A DNA stretch of 64,000 nt from Solimicrobium silvestre (GCF_002976435.1 NZ_PUGF01000002.1:62001-126000); one strand, 5' to 3'; shown: positions 16,952 to 26,866, numbered from the stretch's first letter. Made by a program: numbers and translations. The notes: generated by a model from the letters alone, not told the origin.

Positions 16952-17556
16952 AGCCAAATGTTGACATCATTCATTAATGCGCCAGTGGCAATGCGCATAG
17001 CTTGCGCGCCAGCTTGTGCATCGGGCGCGTTGGCATTGGCTTGTTGTTGCAGGGTAGTTTGAGCTAGCAGAGTACCTTTGCGGATGAGGGAGGCGCGTAA
17101 TTTGAGTTGTGAATAGCTGTGCGTGGTATCGCTAAAATACTGGCTGAAATCAACTAACTCCAACCGTAGTTGCATGCCATTGGCATTGTTCACGCCATTA
17201 TCAATAAGCGTTGCGCCGCTATCCGTCAGATGCGCTTTAATGCGCTCAGTCAATAGCTGTGCAGGCGACATACTCCAGCGGTTATTTGCGTAGGTAAGTG
17301 CTTGCTGGTCATTGATATACGTTAAGCGATACAGCATGGCGTTACTGTCCAGCGAATTTGGACTTGTGATGTCCGGCAAATGGATCGCTGGCAAAGTGCA
17401 GGTGAGCGGAGTGGATGCAGTCGGTGCGCCGAAATCGTAATAGCTTAGCGTGGTTGGCGCGCTGGCACAGGCCTGCAAAAATAGCGGTAATAGTGGGATC
17501 GCGGCGTACTTGAGCAAGCGGGAAGAAGAGAGCAGGTAAGAATTCGTTTTCATCAT
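16933..17556 (-). CDS. PqiC-like ABC transport auxiliary lipoprotein
   Basis: A 207-residue lipoprotein with signal sequence and lipobox LQAC near residue 28. The body ('LPAIHLPDITSPNSLDSNAMLYRLTY..LTYANNRWSMSPAQLLTERIKAHL') matches the ABC-type transport auxiliary (DUF330/PqiC) family, outer-membrane partners of MCE-type lipid transporters. It follows the MlaD-like gene by 4 bp. Confidence 0.88.
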   Translation of the reverse strand: MMKTNSYLLSSSRLLKYAAIPLLPLFLQACASAPTTLSYYDFGAPTASTPLTCTLPAIHLPDITSPNSLDSNAMLYRLTYINDQQALTYANNRWSMSPAQLLTERIKAHLTDSGATLIDNGVNNANGMQLRLELVDFSQYFSDTTHSYSQLKLRASLIRKGTLLAQTTLQQQANANAPDAQAGAQAMRIATGALMNDVNIWLCKQPQ

Positions 17557-17560
17557 GGCC

Positions 17561-18499
17561 TTATTTTTTAGGTTCTACAAAACCGGCTTCACCTGGACCT
17601 GCGCTTGCTGTCGGTTTGCCAAAAATTAAAATTTGCGGACGCTCTTTAAGCTCTTCCATTGTTTTATTAAAGGTGCGCATGGAGTTGCTGGTTTCGCTGG
17701 TTAAGATCGTAATCTTTGGCAGCGTTTCAGATTGCAGGTTAGTACTTAAATCGCTCAACGTCGATAGAGTGTGGTTAAGCGGGCCATCCGGGTCTTGTAA
17801 TTGTTTGGCTACGCCAGTCATTTGCTGACTTAACTGGGTTGCATTTTGCGATAACTCTTGCACCGACAACAGCGTCTGATTAGTTTGGTGAACCAGGTCC
17901 GGAATAAGCTGCAGGCTTGGGCTTAAATCATCGGCCACTTTAGTCCAGCGTGCGGTCGCCTGAGCCGTATTGCTAAATGCTCCTAACATGGTTTTCTGAT
18001 TTTCTGGCGTGAAAAATTCCGCCAATCGTGCCGAAACCAATTCTGCATTGGCTAAAATAACGCTGCTGCTGCGCTCCAGCTTTTCTAATAAACCAGGCTG
18101 CAACGGAATGCGTGGAACTGTTCCCGCTGCCACGTTCAATTTTACCGAGTTGCTACCATCATCATCTAATTGAACAAAAGCGATGCCTGTGACACCTTGA
18201 TAGCCCAGCGTGGCGAAGGTAGATTGAGTGATTGGGGTGTCGGGATCAACGCTAATATTAATGATAATTTGCCCTGCAACTTTCGTGTCGAAATCGATAT
18301 TATCAACACGACCCACAGCCAGGCCTTTGTAGCGCACCGAGGCTTGCGGGTTTAAGCCGGAAATGGCGCGACTGGTGATGATCTGGTAATCAATCCGTTG
18401 GGTTTTATCACGGTTGAGCCAAATCCCGGCGAAGATCGCGGCGCATAGCATGGCGATAGTGAAAAATCCGGCCCAAAGGGCATGTGATCTATTTTCCAT
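17561..18499 (-). CDS. MlaD/MCE family lipid-transport protein
   Basis: A 312-residue inner-membrane-anchored substrate-binding protein. One N-terminal helix (about residues 9-27) is followed by the MCE domain: 'YQIITSRAISGLNPQASVRYKGLAVGRVDNIDF..' and 'GVTGIAFVQLDD'. A long helical region then follows. MCE proteins form hexameric rings that carry phospholipids across the periplasm. The gene sits between the ATPase and the lipoprotein genes. Confidence 0.92.
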   Translation of the reverse strand: MENRSHALWAGFFTIAMLCAAIFAGIWLNRDKTQRIDYQIITSRAISGLNPQASVRYKGLAVGRVDNIDFDTKVAGQIIINISVDPDTPITQSTFATLGYQGVTGIAFVQLDDDGSNSVKLNVAAGTVPRIPLQPGLLEKLERSSSVILANAELVSARLAEFFTPENQKTMLGAFSNTAQATARWTKVADDLSPSLQLIPDLVHQTNQTLLSVQELSQNATQLSQQMTGVAKQLQDPDGPLNHTLSTLSDLSTNLQSETLPKITILTSETSNSMRTFNKTMEELKERPQILIFGKPTASAGPGEAGFVEPKK

Positions 18500-18506
18500 A
18501 ATTATT

Positions 18507-19331
18507 TTATTCTGTGTTTTGTAAAGCAGTTAAGGCTCGCTTGCCGCGCGCGCCTAAGAAAAATTCTTGTATAAACGGATGTGGGTGCAAAATAACTTCA
18601 TCGGTAGTTCCGAGTGCCACAACGTGTTTGTCAGCAAGGACGGCAATGCGTGAAGAGAGTGCAAACAACGTATCCAAGTCATGCGTCACCATCACTACTG
18701 TTAAGCCTAGTTCTTTATGTAATGACTGAATCAGACTCACAAACGTTTCCGACGAATCTGGATCAAGCCCGGCGGTTGGCTCATCTAAAAATAATAGTTC
18801 AGGTTCCAGAGCTAAAGCACGCGCTAACGCGACGCGCTTTACCATTCCGCCAGATAAAGATGAGGGCATTTTTTGTGCATGTTCTGGCGCAATGCCGGCC
18901 ATATCCAATTTTAGGTATACGGCATCTTTAATCAATGCTTCGGGCAAAATTCGCAGTTCACGCATCGGCTGCGCTACGTTATCAAACACCGACAAGGCGG
19001 AATATAACGCACCATGCTGGAACAGCATTCCAGAGCGGCTGCGAAAGTAGGCAACTTGCTCAGACGTGGCGTGATGAATGTCTACCCCAAAAATAGTAAT
19101 AGTGCCTTGTTTAGGTGCTTCTAGCCGGAGCATTTGCCGCAATAGTACCGTTTTGCCGGTGCCAGAACCGCCAACAATGGAGAGGATTTCACCGCGATAA
19201 ATGTCTAACTCTAAATGATTGTGGATGACCGTGCGCCCAAACTGGGTGCGCAAATGCTTTACCTGAATAATCGCTTCAGCGTGCGGCGCCGGTTGGGGTG
19301 TGTTCACTAGGGTGTTCAATGTTGTGCTCAT
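18507..19331 (-). CDS. MlaF-like ABC transporter ATPase
   Basis: A 274-residue ATPase of the lipid-transport (Mkl/MlaF) type. The Walker A motif GGSGTGKT is at about residue 54, the signature SLSGGMVKR near 157, and the Walker B 'LLFLDEPTAGLDP' follows; the D-loop and switch His (VTHDLD) are intact. Its start overlaps the MlaE stop by one base, indicating tight coupling. Confidence 0.94.
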   Translation of the reverse strand: MSTTLNTLVNTPQPAPHAEAIIQVKHLRTQFGRTVIHNHLELDIYRGEILSIVGGSGTGKTVLLRQMLRLEAPKQGTITIFGVDIHHATSEQVAYFRSRSGMLFQHGALYSALSVFDNVAQPMRELRILPEALIKDAVYLKLDMAGIAPEHAQKMPSSLSGGMVKRVALARALALEPELLFLDEPTAGLDPDSSETFVSLIQSLHKELGLTVVMVTHDLDTLFALSSRIAVLADKHVVALGTTDEVILHPHPFIQEFFLGARGKRALTALQNTE

Positions 19332-20452
19332 TAATAATACCCGACGCGACTAAATATGATCGCAAATACGGCATCCAAAATAATCACCATGGTAATGGCG
19401 CTGACCACGGAAGTGGTCGTGCCTTGTCCTAAACTTTCGGTATTGGGTTTGATGCGTAAACCAAAATGGCAGGCGACTAAAGCTATCGCTGCGCCAAATG
19501 CCACGCCTTTGCCCAAGCCGATATAGTAGTTAGAAATTGGCACGACTTCAGGTAGTTTTTGGATGAAAAAACGTGGCGACATACCTAAAATAAAATTGGC
19601 TGATAACATGCCGCCGATCAGCGCCATGGCATCGGTCCAAATGACAATGAGCGGCATGGCAATCGCCAGCGCGATGACTTTGGGGAAAATTAACCGGAGG
19701 CCGTGTGGAATGCCCATCACTAACATCGCATCCAGCTCTTCCGTGACGCGCATTACGCCGAGCTGCGCGGTAATCGATGAGCCAGAACGGCCAGCCACCA
19801 AAATCGCCGCTAACATCGGCCCCAGTTCACGGATAATACTCATGCCTAAAATGTTGACCAAATAAATATCGCCGCCAAAGGTGCGTAATTGTTGCGCCGA
19901 TAAATAAGAAAGCACGACGCCGATTAGGATCCCCACTAAAGCAGTAATGCCCAGTGCACGAAACCCCATGTGGAAAATGTTGGCTGAGATTTCTTTCCAC
20001 GGCGCGCGATTTGGTCGGCGTAGCACAGTCAGTAAATCTAAAACCAGTTGACCCAGCAATACTATAAACGCAAACAGATGCGAGATAAAATCCAGCATCA
20101 ACGTGCCAAGCTGCATCACCGAAGTGAGCCGTGACTTAGGCGGTTTCGGGATTTTTAACTGGTTGGCCAGTTCTAAGCGGCTAAAAAATGCTTCTTGTGT
20201 TGGTAACAAAATCAGTTGCGCTGGTCTGGTTTTTCCCCAGCAATTCCACAACATTTGCGCGCCGATATGGTCGAGTGCGCTGACTTGCGATAAATCCCAT
20301 TTGAGCTGTGTTTGGTGACCTAGCTTAGTGAGCGACGCAGTTAATTTTTTCATTAACTGGCCCTCCATAAACGCATGCACTTGCCAGCAGCCAGTGACCG
20401 CAATCGTTGCGGATGCTGATTCAATTAATTGTGGCGTTTCCGGTTTAATCAT
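19331..20452 (-). CDS. MlaE-like permease with N-terminal STAS-like domain
   Basis: The 373-residue permease has an N-terminal STAS-like region (about residues 15-105, 'KWDLSQVSALDHIGAQMLWNCWG') fused to the MlaE permease. The permease is recognised from 'FRALGITALVGILIGVVLSYLSAQQLRTFG', 'RELGPMLAAILVAGRSGSSITAQLGVMRVTEELDA' and five membrane helices. Fusion of the STAS-like domain, a separate MlaB in E. coli, is common in this branch of lipid transporters. It is the first transporter gene of the operon, 9 bp after the amidotransferase gene. Confidence 0.93.
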   Translation of the reverse strand: MIKPETPQLIESASATIAVTGCWQVHAFMEGQLMKKLTASLTKLGHQTQLKWDLSQVSALDHIGAQMLWNCWGKTRPAQLILLPTQEAFFSRLELANQLKIPKPPKSRLTSVMQLGTLMLDFISHLFAFIVLLGQLVLDLLTVLRRPNRAPWKEISANIFHMGFRALGITALVGILIGVVLSYLSAQQLRTFGGDIYLVNILGMSIIRELGPMLAAILVAGRSGSSITAQLGVMRVTEELDAMLVMGIPHGLRLIFPKVIALAIAMPLIVIWTDAMALIGGMLSANFILGMSPRFFIQKLPEVVPISNYYIGLGKGVAFGAAIALVACHFGLRIKPNTESLGQGTTTSVVSAITMVIILDAVFAIIFSRVGYY

Positions 20453-20461
20453 TCGCTTGGA

Positions 20462-21235
20462 CTAGCTCTCTGGATGACAGGTGCCATCAACAAATACTTT
20501 AAATTCACCCGGTGCAAAGGCGGCCCAGGTTTCATTATTAGTCAATGGTGCAGTGGCAATCACTGCCACGCGATCTTTGGGAGTGGTGACTTCCGCAAAA
20601 TCAATACTCATGTCCCGGTCAGACAAATGCGCGGTATTGAACGGAAATTGACGGATGATGTAATGCAGATTGGTGGAGCAATGTACAAATAAGGCCGAGC
20701 CGTTAGAGAGCATGATATTAAACGTGCCAAACTGGGCAATCTCCTGGCATAGCTCCTGTAGCGCAGCGCTGAGTTCGGAAAGTTGCGGCGCTTGTGCGCC
20801 AAAACGCAGGCGTAATTCTTGCAAAATAAAGCAGAAAGCGCGCTCGCTATCGGTTGTGCCGACGGGCAGATAAGTACCGTTTAATGTCGGCATAAAGCCC
20901 GGTAAATCGCCATTATGGGCAAAAACCCAGTTAATGCCCCAGCATTCGCGGATGAACGGATGACAGTTCTCCAGCGCAATTTTGCCCTGTGTTGCTTTGC
21001 GAATATGGGCAATCACGTTTTTAGATTTAATCGGATGCGCTTTGATTAATTCAGCCAAAGGGGAGCGCACCGCCGCTTGATAATCCACCAGATGGCGCAC
21101 GCCAGCACCTTCAAAAAATGCGATGCCCCAACCATCTTGATGTTCATCGGTTAAACCGCCGCGCAACGCAAAGCCGGTAAAACTGAACACGATGTCAGTT
21201 GGCGTATTGCAATTCATTCCGAGAAGTTGGCACAT
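20462..21235 (-). CDS. Class II glutamine amidotransferase, YafJ-like
   Basis: A 257-residue protein with the N-terminal nucleophile Cys2 after Met1 (MCQLLGMNCNTPTDIVFSF), the class II amidotransferase 'DGWGIAFFEG' and 'AHIRKATQG' motifs, and 'NWVFAHNGDL'. It matches the YafJ/Ego-like group, whose natural substrate is unclear. It lies directly upstream of the lipid-transport operon on the same strand and may be its first gene. Confidence 0.9.
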   Translation of the reverse strand: MCQLLGMNCNTPTDIVFSFTGFALRGGLTDEHQDGWGIAFFEGAGVRHLVDYQAAVRSPLAELIKAHPIKSKNVIAHIRKATQGKIALENCHPFIRECWGINWVFAHNGDLPGFMPTLNGTYLPVGTTDSERAFCFILQELRLRFGAQAPQLSELSAALQELCQEIAQFGTFNIMLSNGSALFVHCSTNLHYIIRQFPFNTAHLSDRDMSIDFAEVTTPKDRVAVIATAPLTNNETWAAFAPGEFKVFVDGTCHPES

Positions 21236-21725
21236 GGATGGCGTTGGTTTACGAGTAATGAGTGAACATTATCATTGTTATGGCTCTAGAGCAAAAGGTC
21301 AAAGACGATGGGTTTAACAATGGATATGGGAATTAATTTGGGAACTTAGCATTGTGCGGTAAATTTTCTGTAAAAGCAGAACAAAATATCAAGAATGGAA
21401 ATAGTGAAGAAAATTATTCTAAAAATGACGATTTAATTAGAAATAATGGGTATTTTCATATACTCAGTCACACCAGTGAAAATGGTTGGCGCATTTAATG
21501 GCTCTTACGACGGTATAAAATTTATATTTTGACAGTATATATTTATCTCAACATAAAATAATATCAATAGGCGATAAAAATTAAAAATATACCTCTGCAT
21601 CCTGACTCTAAAAGTGAAAATAATATGGCGATTCAGGATGTGAGTGTCGAGTATATGTTTCTTATCTCAGTCCTCGCATCCTTTGAACTAATTACGATTT
21701 TGCATTTCTTGGTCGTGTTTTTTAC
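21236..21725. other. AT-rich intergenic region without a recognised gene
   Basis: About 490 bp of AT-rich sequence upstream of the YafJ-like gene. A plus-strand frame of about 50 codons starting at 21625 (MAIQDVSVEYMFLISVLASF) runs into the 3' end of the acetyltransferase gene, has no clear ribosome site and is probably chance. The promoter of the minus-strand operon should lie near 21240-21300. Confidence 0.4.
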
Positions 21726-22271
21726 TCAAGAAATCGGGGGTATTACGGTTTTTTTGAGTTCATATTCTGCGCGACTAAGGTAATACGCCGCCACATCCTC
21801 GTCATTCCAGTGCTCAATACCGCGATATTGCATACCTAAGCCCCGCATTACCCGCGTTGATTTAGTGTTTTCTGGGTCACATATCGCGCATAAAAGTTCG
21901 ACATCCAGCGTATCAAAAGCAAAGGCAGCCATGCATTGCGCGGCTTCCGACGCAAAGCCTTGTCCCCATTTATTTTGCCTGAGCCGCCAGCCGATTTCAT
22001 GCGGATTGGCCGGGTCACGAGCTAAATACTGTATGCAGCCTGCGCCAATAATTTCACCGGTAGCCAATTCAATAAAACTCCACCAGGAAAAGCCAGTGTT
22101 AAGCCAGCGCTCTTTAATCATGGCAATTCCCGCTTTGGTTTCTTCAAGAGCTTGTGGTTTGCCGGTGATATAACGCATAACTTCAGGGTCGCTGTTTAGC
22201 GCGTATAGGCCATCAAGGTGATGGTCGGCGAATGGTTCTAAACGTAGGCGTTTGGTGGTGAGAATAGTCAT
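21726..22271 (-). CDS. GNAT family acetyltransferase (RimJ/RimL type)
   Basis: A 181-residue GNAT acetyltransferase. It begins 'TTKRLRLEPFADHHLDGLYALNSDPEVMRYITG' and carries the acetyl-CoA loop 'GWRLRQNKWGQGFASEAAQCM' and the C-terminal 'NTKSTRVMRGLGMQYRG' element. Relatives acetylate ribosomal protein N-termini or small amines. The substrate here cannot be read from sequence. Confidence 0.9.
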   Translation of the reverse strand: MTILTTKRLRLEPFADHHLDGLYALNSDPEVMRYITGKPQALEETKAGIAMIKERWLNTGFSWWSFIELATGEIIGAGCIQYLARDPANPHEIGWRLRQNKWGQGFASEAAQCMAAFAFDTLDVELLCAICDPENTKSTRVMRGLGMQYRGIEHWNDEDVAAYYLSRAEYELKKTVIPPIS

Positions 22272-22328
22272 GATGCTATTGAGGTTAAATTATGCGATTT
22301 TAGGAAAATGTTGGTTTCAGAATTCGTC

Positions 22329-22381
22329 AACTAAACATTCTTAATTAGTCATTCATGGGAGTAACAGCGACGCTTAGAATC
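22329..22381 (+). promoter_or_regulatory. Shared 53-nt element upstream of potF
   Basis: AACTAAACATTC, then exactly 34 bp, then TAGAATC. The same layout, gap-free, occurs upstream of puuA (32087-32139) and upstream of the lysR gene (42846-42898). TAGAAT looks like a -10 box; no good -35 lies 17 bp before it, as expected of an activator-dependent promoter. The rest of the 467-bp gap 22272-22738 shows nothing else recognisable. A leader of about 340 nt would follow. Confidence 0.6.
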
Positions 22382-22738
22382 AAGCCACGTTCATTTCAGT
22401 ATAGAAAATTGCGTTGAATGAAGGACATACAACGTAAATTCCGCAAGCCTAGATAAATAATTATATTAAGGCAATGTCGGGTGAATAAAAAGTTATTTGA
22501 GGAAAAGATGGGTGGAGTTCAATAAGCCCTAACCAAAATAATGAATAAAATTGAAATAAAGCACGGCCACCATTCTACAAACAGCTGAAGAACTGACCAG
22601 ATTGAATTTGGCACATTGTTGATAGCACTTTACAATATTGGGCGCGTCCAACATAGTCGTTGGCGGCCGTATTCTGAAACCAGTATTGCTGGGCAATTTA
22701 ATTTTATTTCTTTGATTTTGATTCAAATGGAGACAAGT

Positions 22739-23914
22739 GTGAAAATAGAAAAATTATCCCGATGCCTGTGCGTAAAGCCAGTGCAGCGCATCAAACAAAG
22801 AGCTTCACAAACCTTGTGTGCAATGCTGGGTCTCTCTTTTATTAGCGTGGCTTTGTTAGGATCAACTTCCGCACTCGCACAAGAAGAGAAAGTGCTCAAC
22901 ATCTATAACTGGTCAGACTACATCGCTGACGACACCATCAAAAATTTCGAAAAAGAAACCGGCATTAAAGTACGCTACGACGTGTTTGATACCAATGAAA
23001 TTTTGCATGCCAAATTAGTAGCGCGCAAAACCGGTTACGACATCGTGGTCCCTTCCGATACGTTTGCCCAATTGCAAATTCAGGGTGGATTGCTGAAAAC
23101 ACTGGATAAAAGCAAATTACCTAATTTAGTTAATATGGATCCGGTGGTGCAAACCGCGCTAGCCAAGCTTGACCCGAATAATGATCATCTTGTGACTTGG
23201 TTGTGGGGCTATACCACAGTCGGCATCAATACCAAAAAAGTAAAAGCCGCCTTGGGTGATATGCCGATGCCGGTTAATGCATGGGACTTAATTTTTGATC
23301 CGAAGTATGCTTCCAAGCTCAGTTCCTGCGGTATTTCCTTCATGGATTCGGGTAATGAAGTACTGCCAGCGGCTTTGCTCTACGTGAAAAAAAATGCTCA
23401 TTCCCAAGTCGCTTCAGATTACCAGGAAGCCGGACGCATGTTGGCGACAGTACGTCCTTATGTGCGGGTATTTAGCTCATCCAGTTACATCAACGATTTA
23501 GCCAACGGCGCTCTGTGCGTAGCGATGGGTTATTCCGGCGATATTAATATTGCCCGTCAACGTGCGATTCAATCTAAAAACGGTAATGAAATTCAAGCTT
23601 TGGTGCCAAGCACCTCTGCCGTATTGTTTTTTGATGCGATGGCAATCCCGGTCGATGCGCCGCATCCAAACAATGCCTTGATCTGGATGAATTACATCAT
23701 GCGTCCGGAAGTTCATGCCAGCCTGACCAACAAAGTGTTTTATGCCAATCCAAATAGCGCCAGTCTTAAATTTGTGAAGAAAGACGTTGTCGATAACAAG
23801 ACCGTGTTCTTGTCCGAAGAAGACAAAAAGCGCATGACAGCGCCAGAGCCAGTAAGTGCCGCGATACGTAAAATCATGTCGCGGACATTCACACAGTTTA
23901 AAACTGGACTTTAA
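22739..23914 (+). CDS. potF: Putrescine/spermidine-binding periplasmic protein
   Basis: The substrate-binding subunit of a polyamine ABC importer, 391 residues. After an unusually long basic N-terminus and a hydrophobic core ending SALAQ, the mature protein starts 'EEKVLNIYNWSDYIADDTIKNFEKETGIKVRYDVFDTNE', the PotD/PotF signature. I chose GTG at 22739 because GGAG lies 6 nt before it; the ATG at 22727 is an alternative. It opens the block potFGHI-puuCBD-speB-puuA, so putrescine is the likely ligand. Confidence 0.92.
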   Translation: MKIEKLSRCLCVKPVQRIKQRASQTLCAMLGLSFISVALLGSTSALAQEEKVLNIYNWSDYIADDTIKNFEKETGIKVRYDVFDTNEILHAKLVARKTGYDIVVPSDTFAQLQIQGGLLKTLDKSKLPNLVNMDPVVQTALAKLDPNNDHLVTWLWGYTTVGINTKKVKAALGDMPMPVNAWDLIFDPKYASKLSSCGISFMDSGNEVLPAALLYVKKNAHSQVASDYQEAGRMLATVRPYVRVFSSSSYINDLANGALCVAMGYSGDINIARQRAIQSKNGNEIQALVPSTSAVLFFDAMAIPVDAPHPNNALIWMNYIMRPEVHASLTNKVFYANPNSASLKFVKKDVVDNKTVFLSEEDKKRMTAPEPVSAAIRKIMSRTFTQFKTGL

Positions 23915-23930
23915 TTTACTTTTGGCTGGT

Positions 23931-23955
23931 CGTTCCGGGTACCTAACCCGGAACG
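23931..23955 (+). other. Intercistronic hairpin between potF and potG
   Basis: CGTTCCGGGT and ACCCGGAACG form a perfect 10-bp GC-rich stem with a 5-nt loop, 17 bp after the potF stop. There is no T run. Such hairpins behind binding-protein genes often raise the amount of the upstream message relative to the permease genes. Confidence 0.7.
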
Positions 23956-23983
23956 GGTGTAAGCAACTAATACAGGGTTTTTC

Positions 23984-25126
23984 ATGGCATCTGGTGATAC
24001 TTTAAAATCATCTTTCGGCGTTGCGGCTGAAAGTAACGGAATGGGTAAGCCATTCTTGTTCATTAATAACCTGATTAAGGATTTTGGCGATAACCGCGTG
24101 GTCAATAACGTATCGCTGACTATTAATAAAGGCGATATTTTTGCCTTGTTAGGTAGCTCCGGCTGCGGTAAATCGACCTTATTGCGTATGTTGGCGGGGT
24201 TTGAGACGCCAACTTCGGGCGAAATTATTTTAGACGGTAAAAACATTGTCGGTGACGCGCCTTATCATCGCCCGATTAATATGATGTTTCAGTCGTATGC
24301 CTTATTTCCGCATTTAACGGTGTGGGACAACATTGCCTTCGGCCTGCGCCGTGAAGGAATGGCTAAGGAAGAAATCGCTGACCGGGTTGAAAAAATGCTG
24401 GCCTTGGTTCAGTTGGAATCGTTTGGTAAGCGTAAGCCTTATCAGCTGTCCGGTGGTCAGCAACAGCGCGTGGCGTTAGCGCGTAGTTTGGCAAAACGTC
24501 CGCAACTATTATTGTTAGATGAGCCACTGGCCGCATTAGACAAAAAACTACGTGAGCGCACACAGCTGGAACTCGTCAATATTATCGAGCAGGTCGGCGT
24601 AACTTGCGTAATGGTGACGCATGACCAGGAAGAAGCGATGGCCATGGCGTGCCGGATCGCGGTGATGAGCGAAGGCGTCATTTTGCAAACCGGTGAGCCG
24701 AACCATGTATACGAAACCCCAAATTGCCGCTTTGTTGCCGACTTCATTGGTAGCGTGAATATGTTTACCGGTGAACTGGAAGTCGATGAGCCGGATCATG
24801 TCGTCATTAGCACCCCAGAATGCAAACACTACGTCGGACACGGAATTACCGGCACGCTTGGCATGTCCGTTTCAGTCGCGGTTCGTCCAGAAAAAATTTC
24901 CGTCAGTGTTGAAGCACCAGATCAGCAATATAACTGCGTGCATGGCGAAGTCGTTGAGCTCGCCTACCTCGGCAGTTATACCGTTTATCACATCAAACTC
25001 GCATCCGGTATGACCATCAAAGCGAGCGTCAGTAATTCAGTCCGGCATGGCGCATTTCATCCAAAATGGGGCGATAAGTTATTCGCCTATTGGACGGATG
25101 ATGCGATGGTGGTCTTGACGAGCTAA
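23984..25126 (+). CDS. potG: Polyamine ABC transporter ATPase
   Basis: A 380-residue ATPase. Walker A is 'LLGSSGCGKST' (about residues 63-73), Q-loop 'MMFQSYALFPHLTV', signature 'LSGGQQQRVALARSLAKRP' and Walker B 'LLLLDEPLAALD'. The C-terminal about 120 residues form the TOBE_2 regulatory domain ('VAVRPEKISV'). CAGGG lies 8 nt before the ATG. It energises import through the two permeases encoded next. Confidence 0.95.
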   Translation: MASGDTLKSSFGVAAESNGMGKPFLFINNLIKDFGDNRVVNNVSLTINKGDIFALLGSSGCGKSTLLRMLAGFETPTSGEIILDGKNIVGDAPYHRPINMMFQSYALFPHLTVWDNIAFGLRREGMAKEEIADRVEKMLALVQLESFGKRKPYQLSGGQQQRVALARSLAKRPQLLLLDEPLAALDKKLRERTQLELVNIIEQVGVTCVMVTHDQEEAMAMACRIAVMSEGVILQTGEPNHVYETPNCRFVADFIGSVNMFTGELEVDEPDHVVISTPECKHYVGHGITGTLGMSVSVAVRPEKISVSVEAPDQQYNCVHGEVVELAYLGSYTVYHIKLASGMTIKASVSNSVRHGAFHPKWGDKLFAYWTDDAMVVLTS

Positions 25127-25136
25127 TGGGGCTAAT

Positions 25137-26039
25137 GTGAAAAACTTCTTTAAATTTAAGTGGATCTCGGGGAAGACGGCCGTTATCGGCATACCTTATT
25201 TCTGGCTGATTATCTGTTCGCTGCTGCCGTTTTTAATCGTCTTCAAGATCAGTTTTGCAGAGATGGAAATTAGCGATCCGCTCGGTACGTTGATGACCTA
25301 CGTTGACGGCGTGCTCGATATCAAAATCAAGTTCAGTAATTATTTATTTCTGGGTCAGGATGATTTGTATATCGTGACCTACCTGAACTCAATCAAGTAC
25401 GCGCTATTCACCACGGTATTGTGCTTAATCATCGGCTACCCTTTTGCCTACTTTATGGCACGCGCCCAACCTTCGGCACGTGCCACATTGATGATGATGG
25501 TGATGTTGCCGTTCTGGACTTCTTTCCTGCTGCGTATCTATGCATGGAAAGGGATGTTGTCGACGCATGGCGTATTGAATAATTTTTTAATGTCAGTCGG
25601 TGCCATAGATGCACCGTTACACATGATGAATACGCCGTTCTCACTAATGATCGGCATGGTTTATTCCTATCTACCATTCATGATTTTGCCCTTGTTTACC
25701 AACTTGTCCAAATTGGATGTGCGTTTTATTGAAGCCGCCGCCGACTTAGGTTCAACACCTTGGAGTACCTTTTGGCGAGTAACGGTGCCGCTGTCTAAAT
25801 CCGGCATTATCGCGGGTTCGATGCTGGTATTTATTCCCTGCGTCGGTGAATTTGTGATTCCTGATTTGTTGGGTGGCCCTGGAACGCCGATGATCGGACA
25901 TGTGATGTGGGATGAATTCTTCAGCAATAACGATTGGCCGATGGCTTCTGCCGTGACCGTCGTGGTGATTTTGTTGATCTTGGTTCCGATGGGAATTTTA
26001 AATAAATATCAGTCTGAAGAAGAGCGGGGGAACTCATGA
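25137..26039 (+). CDS. potH: Polyamine ABC transporter permease
   Basis: A 300-residue permease with six membrane helices. It carries the EAA loop 'FIEAAADLGSTPWSTFWRVTVPLSKSGI' that docks with the ATPase, plus 'VGEFVIPDLLGGPGTPMIG', a PotB/PotH hallmark. The start codon is GTG at 25137, ten bp after the potG stop. Its end overlaps the potI start by four bases (ATGA). Confidence 0.95.
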   Translation: MKNFFKFKWISGKTAVIGIPYFWLIICSLLPFLIVFKISFAEMEISDPLGTLMTYVDGVLDIKIKFSNYLFLGQDDLYIVTYLNSIKYALFTTVLCLIIGYPFAYFMARAQPSARATLMMMVMLPFWTSFLLRIYAWKGMLSTHGVLNNFLMSVGAIDAPLHMMNTPFSLMIGMVYSYLPFMILPLFTNLSKLDVRFIEAAADLGSTPWSTFWRVTVPLSKSGIIAGSMLVFIPCVGEFVIPDLLGGPGTPMIGHVMWDEFFSNNDWPMASAVTVVVILLILVPMGILNKYQSEEERGNS

Positions 26040-26866
26040 ACGCATATCGCTGGTTTGGTAGAGGATGGCTTTCGCTAGGCTATTTATTCCTGTATATCCC
26101 CATCATTATGTTGATCGTATATTCCTTCAACAATTCGAGTCAGGACATGGTGTGGAAAGGTTTTACGCTGCATTGGTATTCCGCGTTGATGGACGACCAT
26201 GAAATCATTGCAGGTTTTTTCCTGTCGCTCAAAGTTGCTACTTTATCGGCTACCTTTTCAGTAGTGCTTGGTACCTTTACGGCTTATGTACTTAATAACT
26301 ATCGTAAGTTTAATGGCCGCGCTCTATTTAAAGGAATGGCTTCAGCTCCGTTGGTCATGCCGGAAGTAATTATTGGTTTGTCCTTGCTGTTGATGCTGGT
26401 CGGATTAGAAAATGCGTTTGGATTTCCACAACGCGGGCTGCCCACATTAGTGTTTGGTCATACCGTGTTGGGCGTGGCGTATTCCACTGTCGTGATTGAA
26501 TCGCGCTTGCGGGAAATGAGTAAATCTTTGTCGGAAGCTGCAATGGATCTGGGCTGCAAACCGTATCAGGTATTTGGCTTAGTGACCTTGCCGAATATTT
26601 CGCAATCCTTGGTGTCGGCTTGGTTGCTGACGTTTACTTTGTCGCTCGATGACGTGGTGGTTTCCGCATTCTTAACCGGCCCGGGCTATTCAACCATGCC
26701 TATCGTGATTTTTTCACGGGCACGTTTGGGGCTGGATCCACGCGTTAATACGGTTGCTGCCTTAACTATTTTGGTGGTGACAATAGCAGTCGTACTGTCG
26801 AGTCTGTACATGGCGAGGAAAGAACGGAAGCGCCAAAAAGAAATTTCAGCGGCGTTTAAGCACTAA
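26036..26866 (+). CDS. potI: Polyamine ABC transporter permease
   Basis: A 276-residue second permease with six membrane helices and the EAA loop 'SLSEAAMDLGCKPYQVFGLVTLPNISQSL'. 'SLDDVVVSAFLTGPGYSTMPIVIFS' is typical of PotC/PotI. ATGA overlap with potH implies coupled translation. It completes the importer potFGHI. Confidence 0.95.
   Translation: MNAYRWFGRGWLSLGYLFLYIPIIMLIVYSFNNSSQDMVWKGFTLHWYSALMDDHEIIAGFFLSLKVATLSATFSVVLGTFTAYVLNNYRKFNGRALFKGMASAPLVMPEVIIGLSLLLMLVGLENAFGFPQRGLPTLVFGHTVLGVAYSTVVIESRLREMSKSLSEAAMDLGCKPYQVFGLVTLPNISQSLVSAWLLTFTLSLDDVVVSAFLTGPGYSTMPIVIFSRARLGLDPRVNTVAALTILVVTIAVVLSSLYMARKERKRQKEISAAFKH

Noticed and set aside
21625-21780. About 50-codon hydrophobic frame running into the acetyltransferase 3' end
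   Set aside because: No convincing ribosome site, antisense overlap with a real gene and no recognised family.
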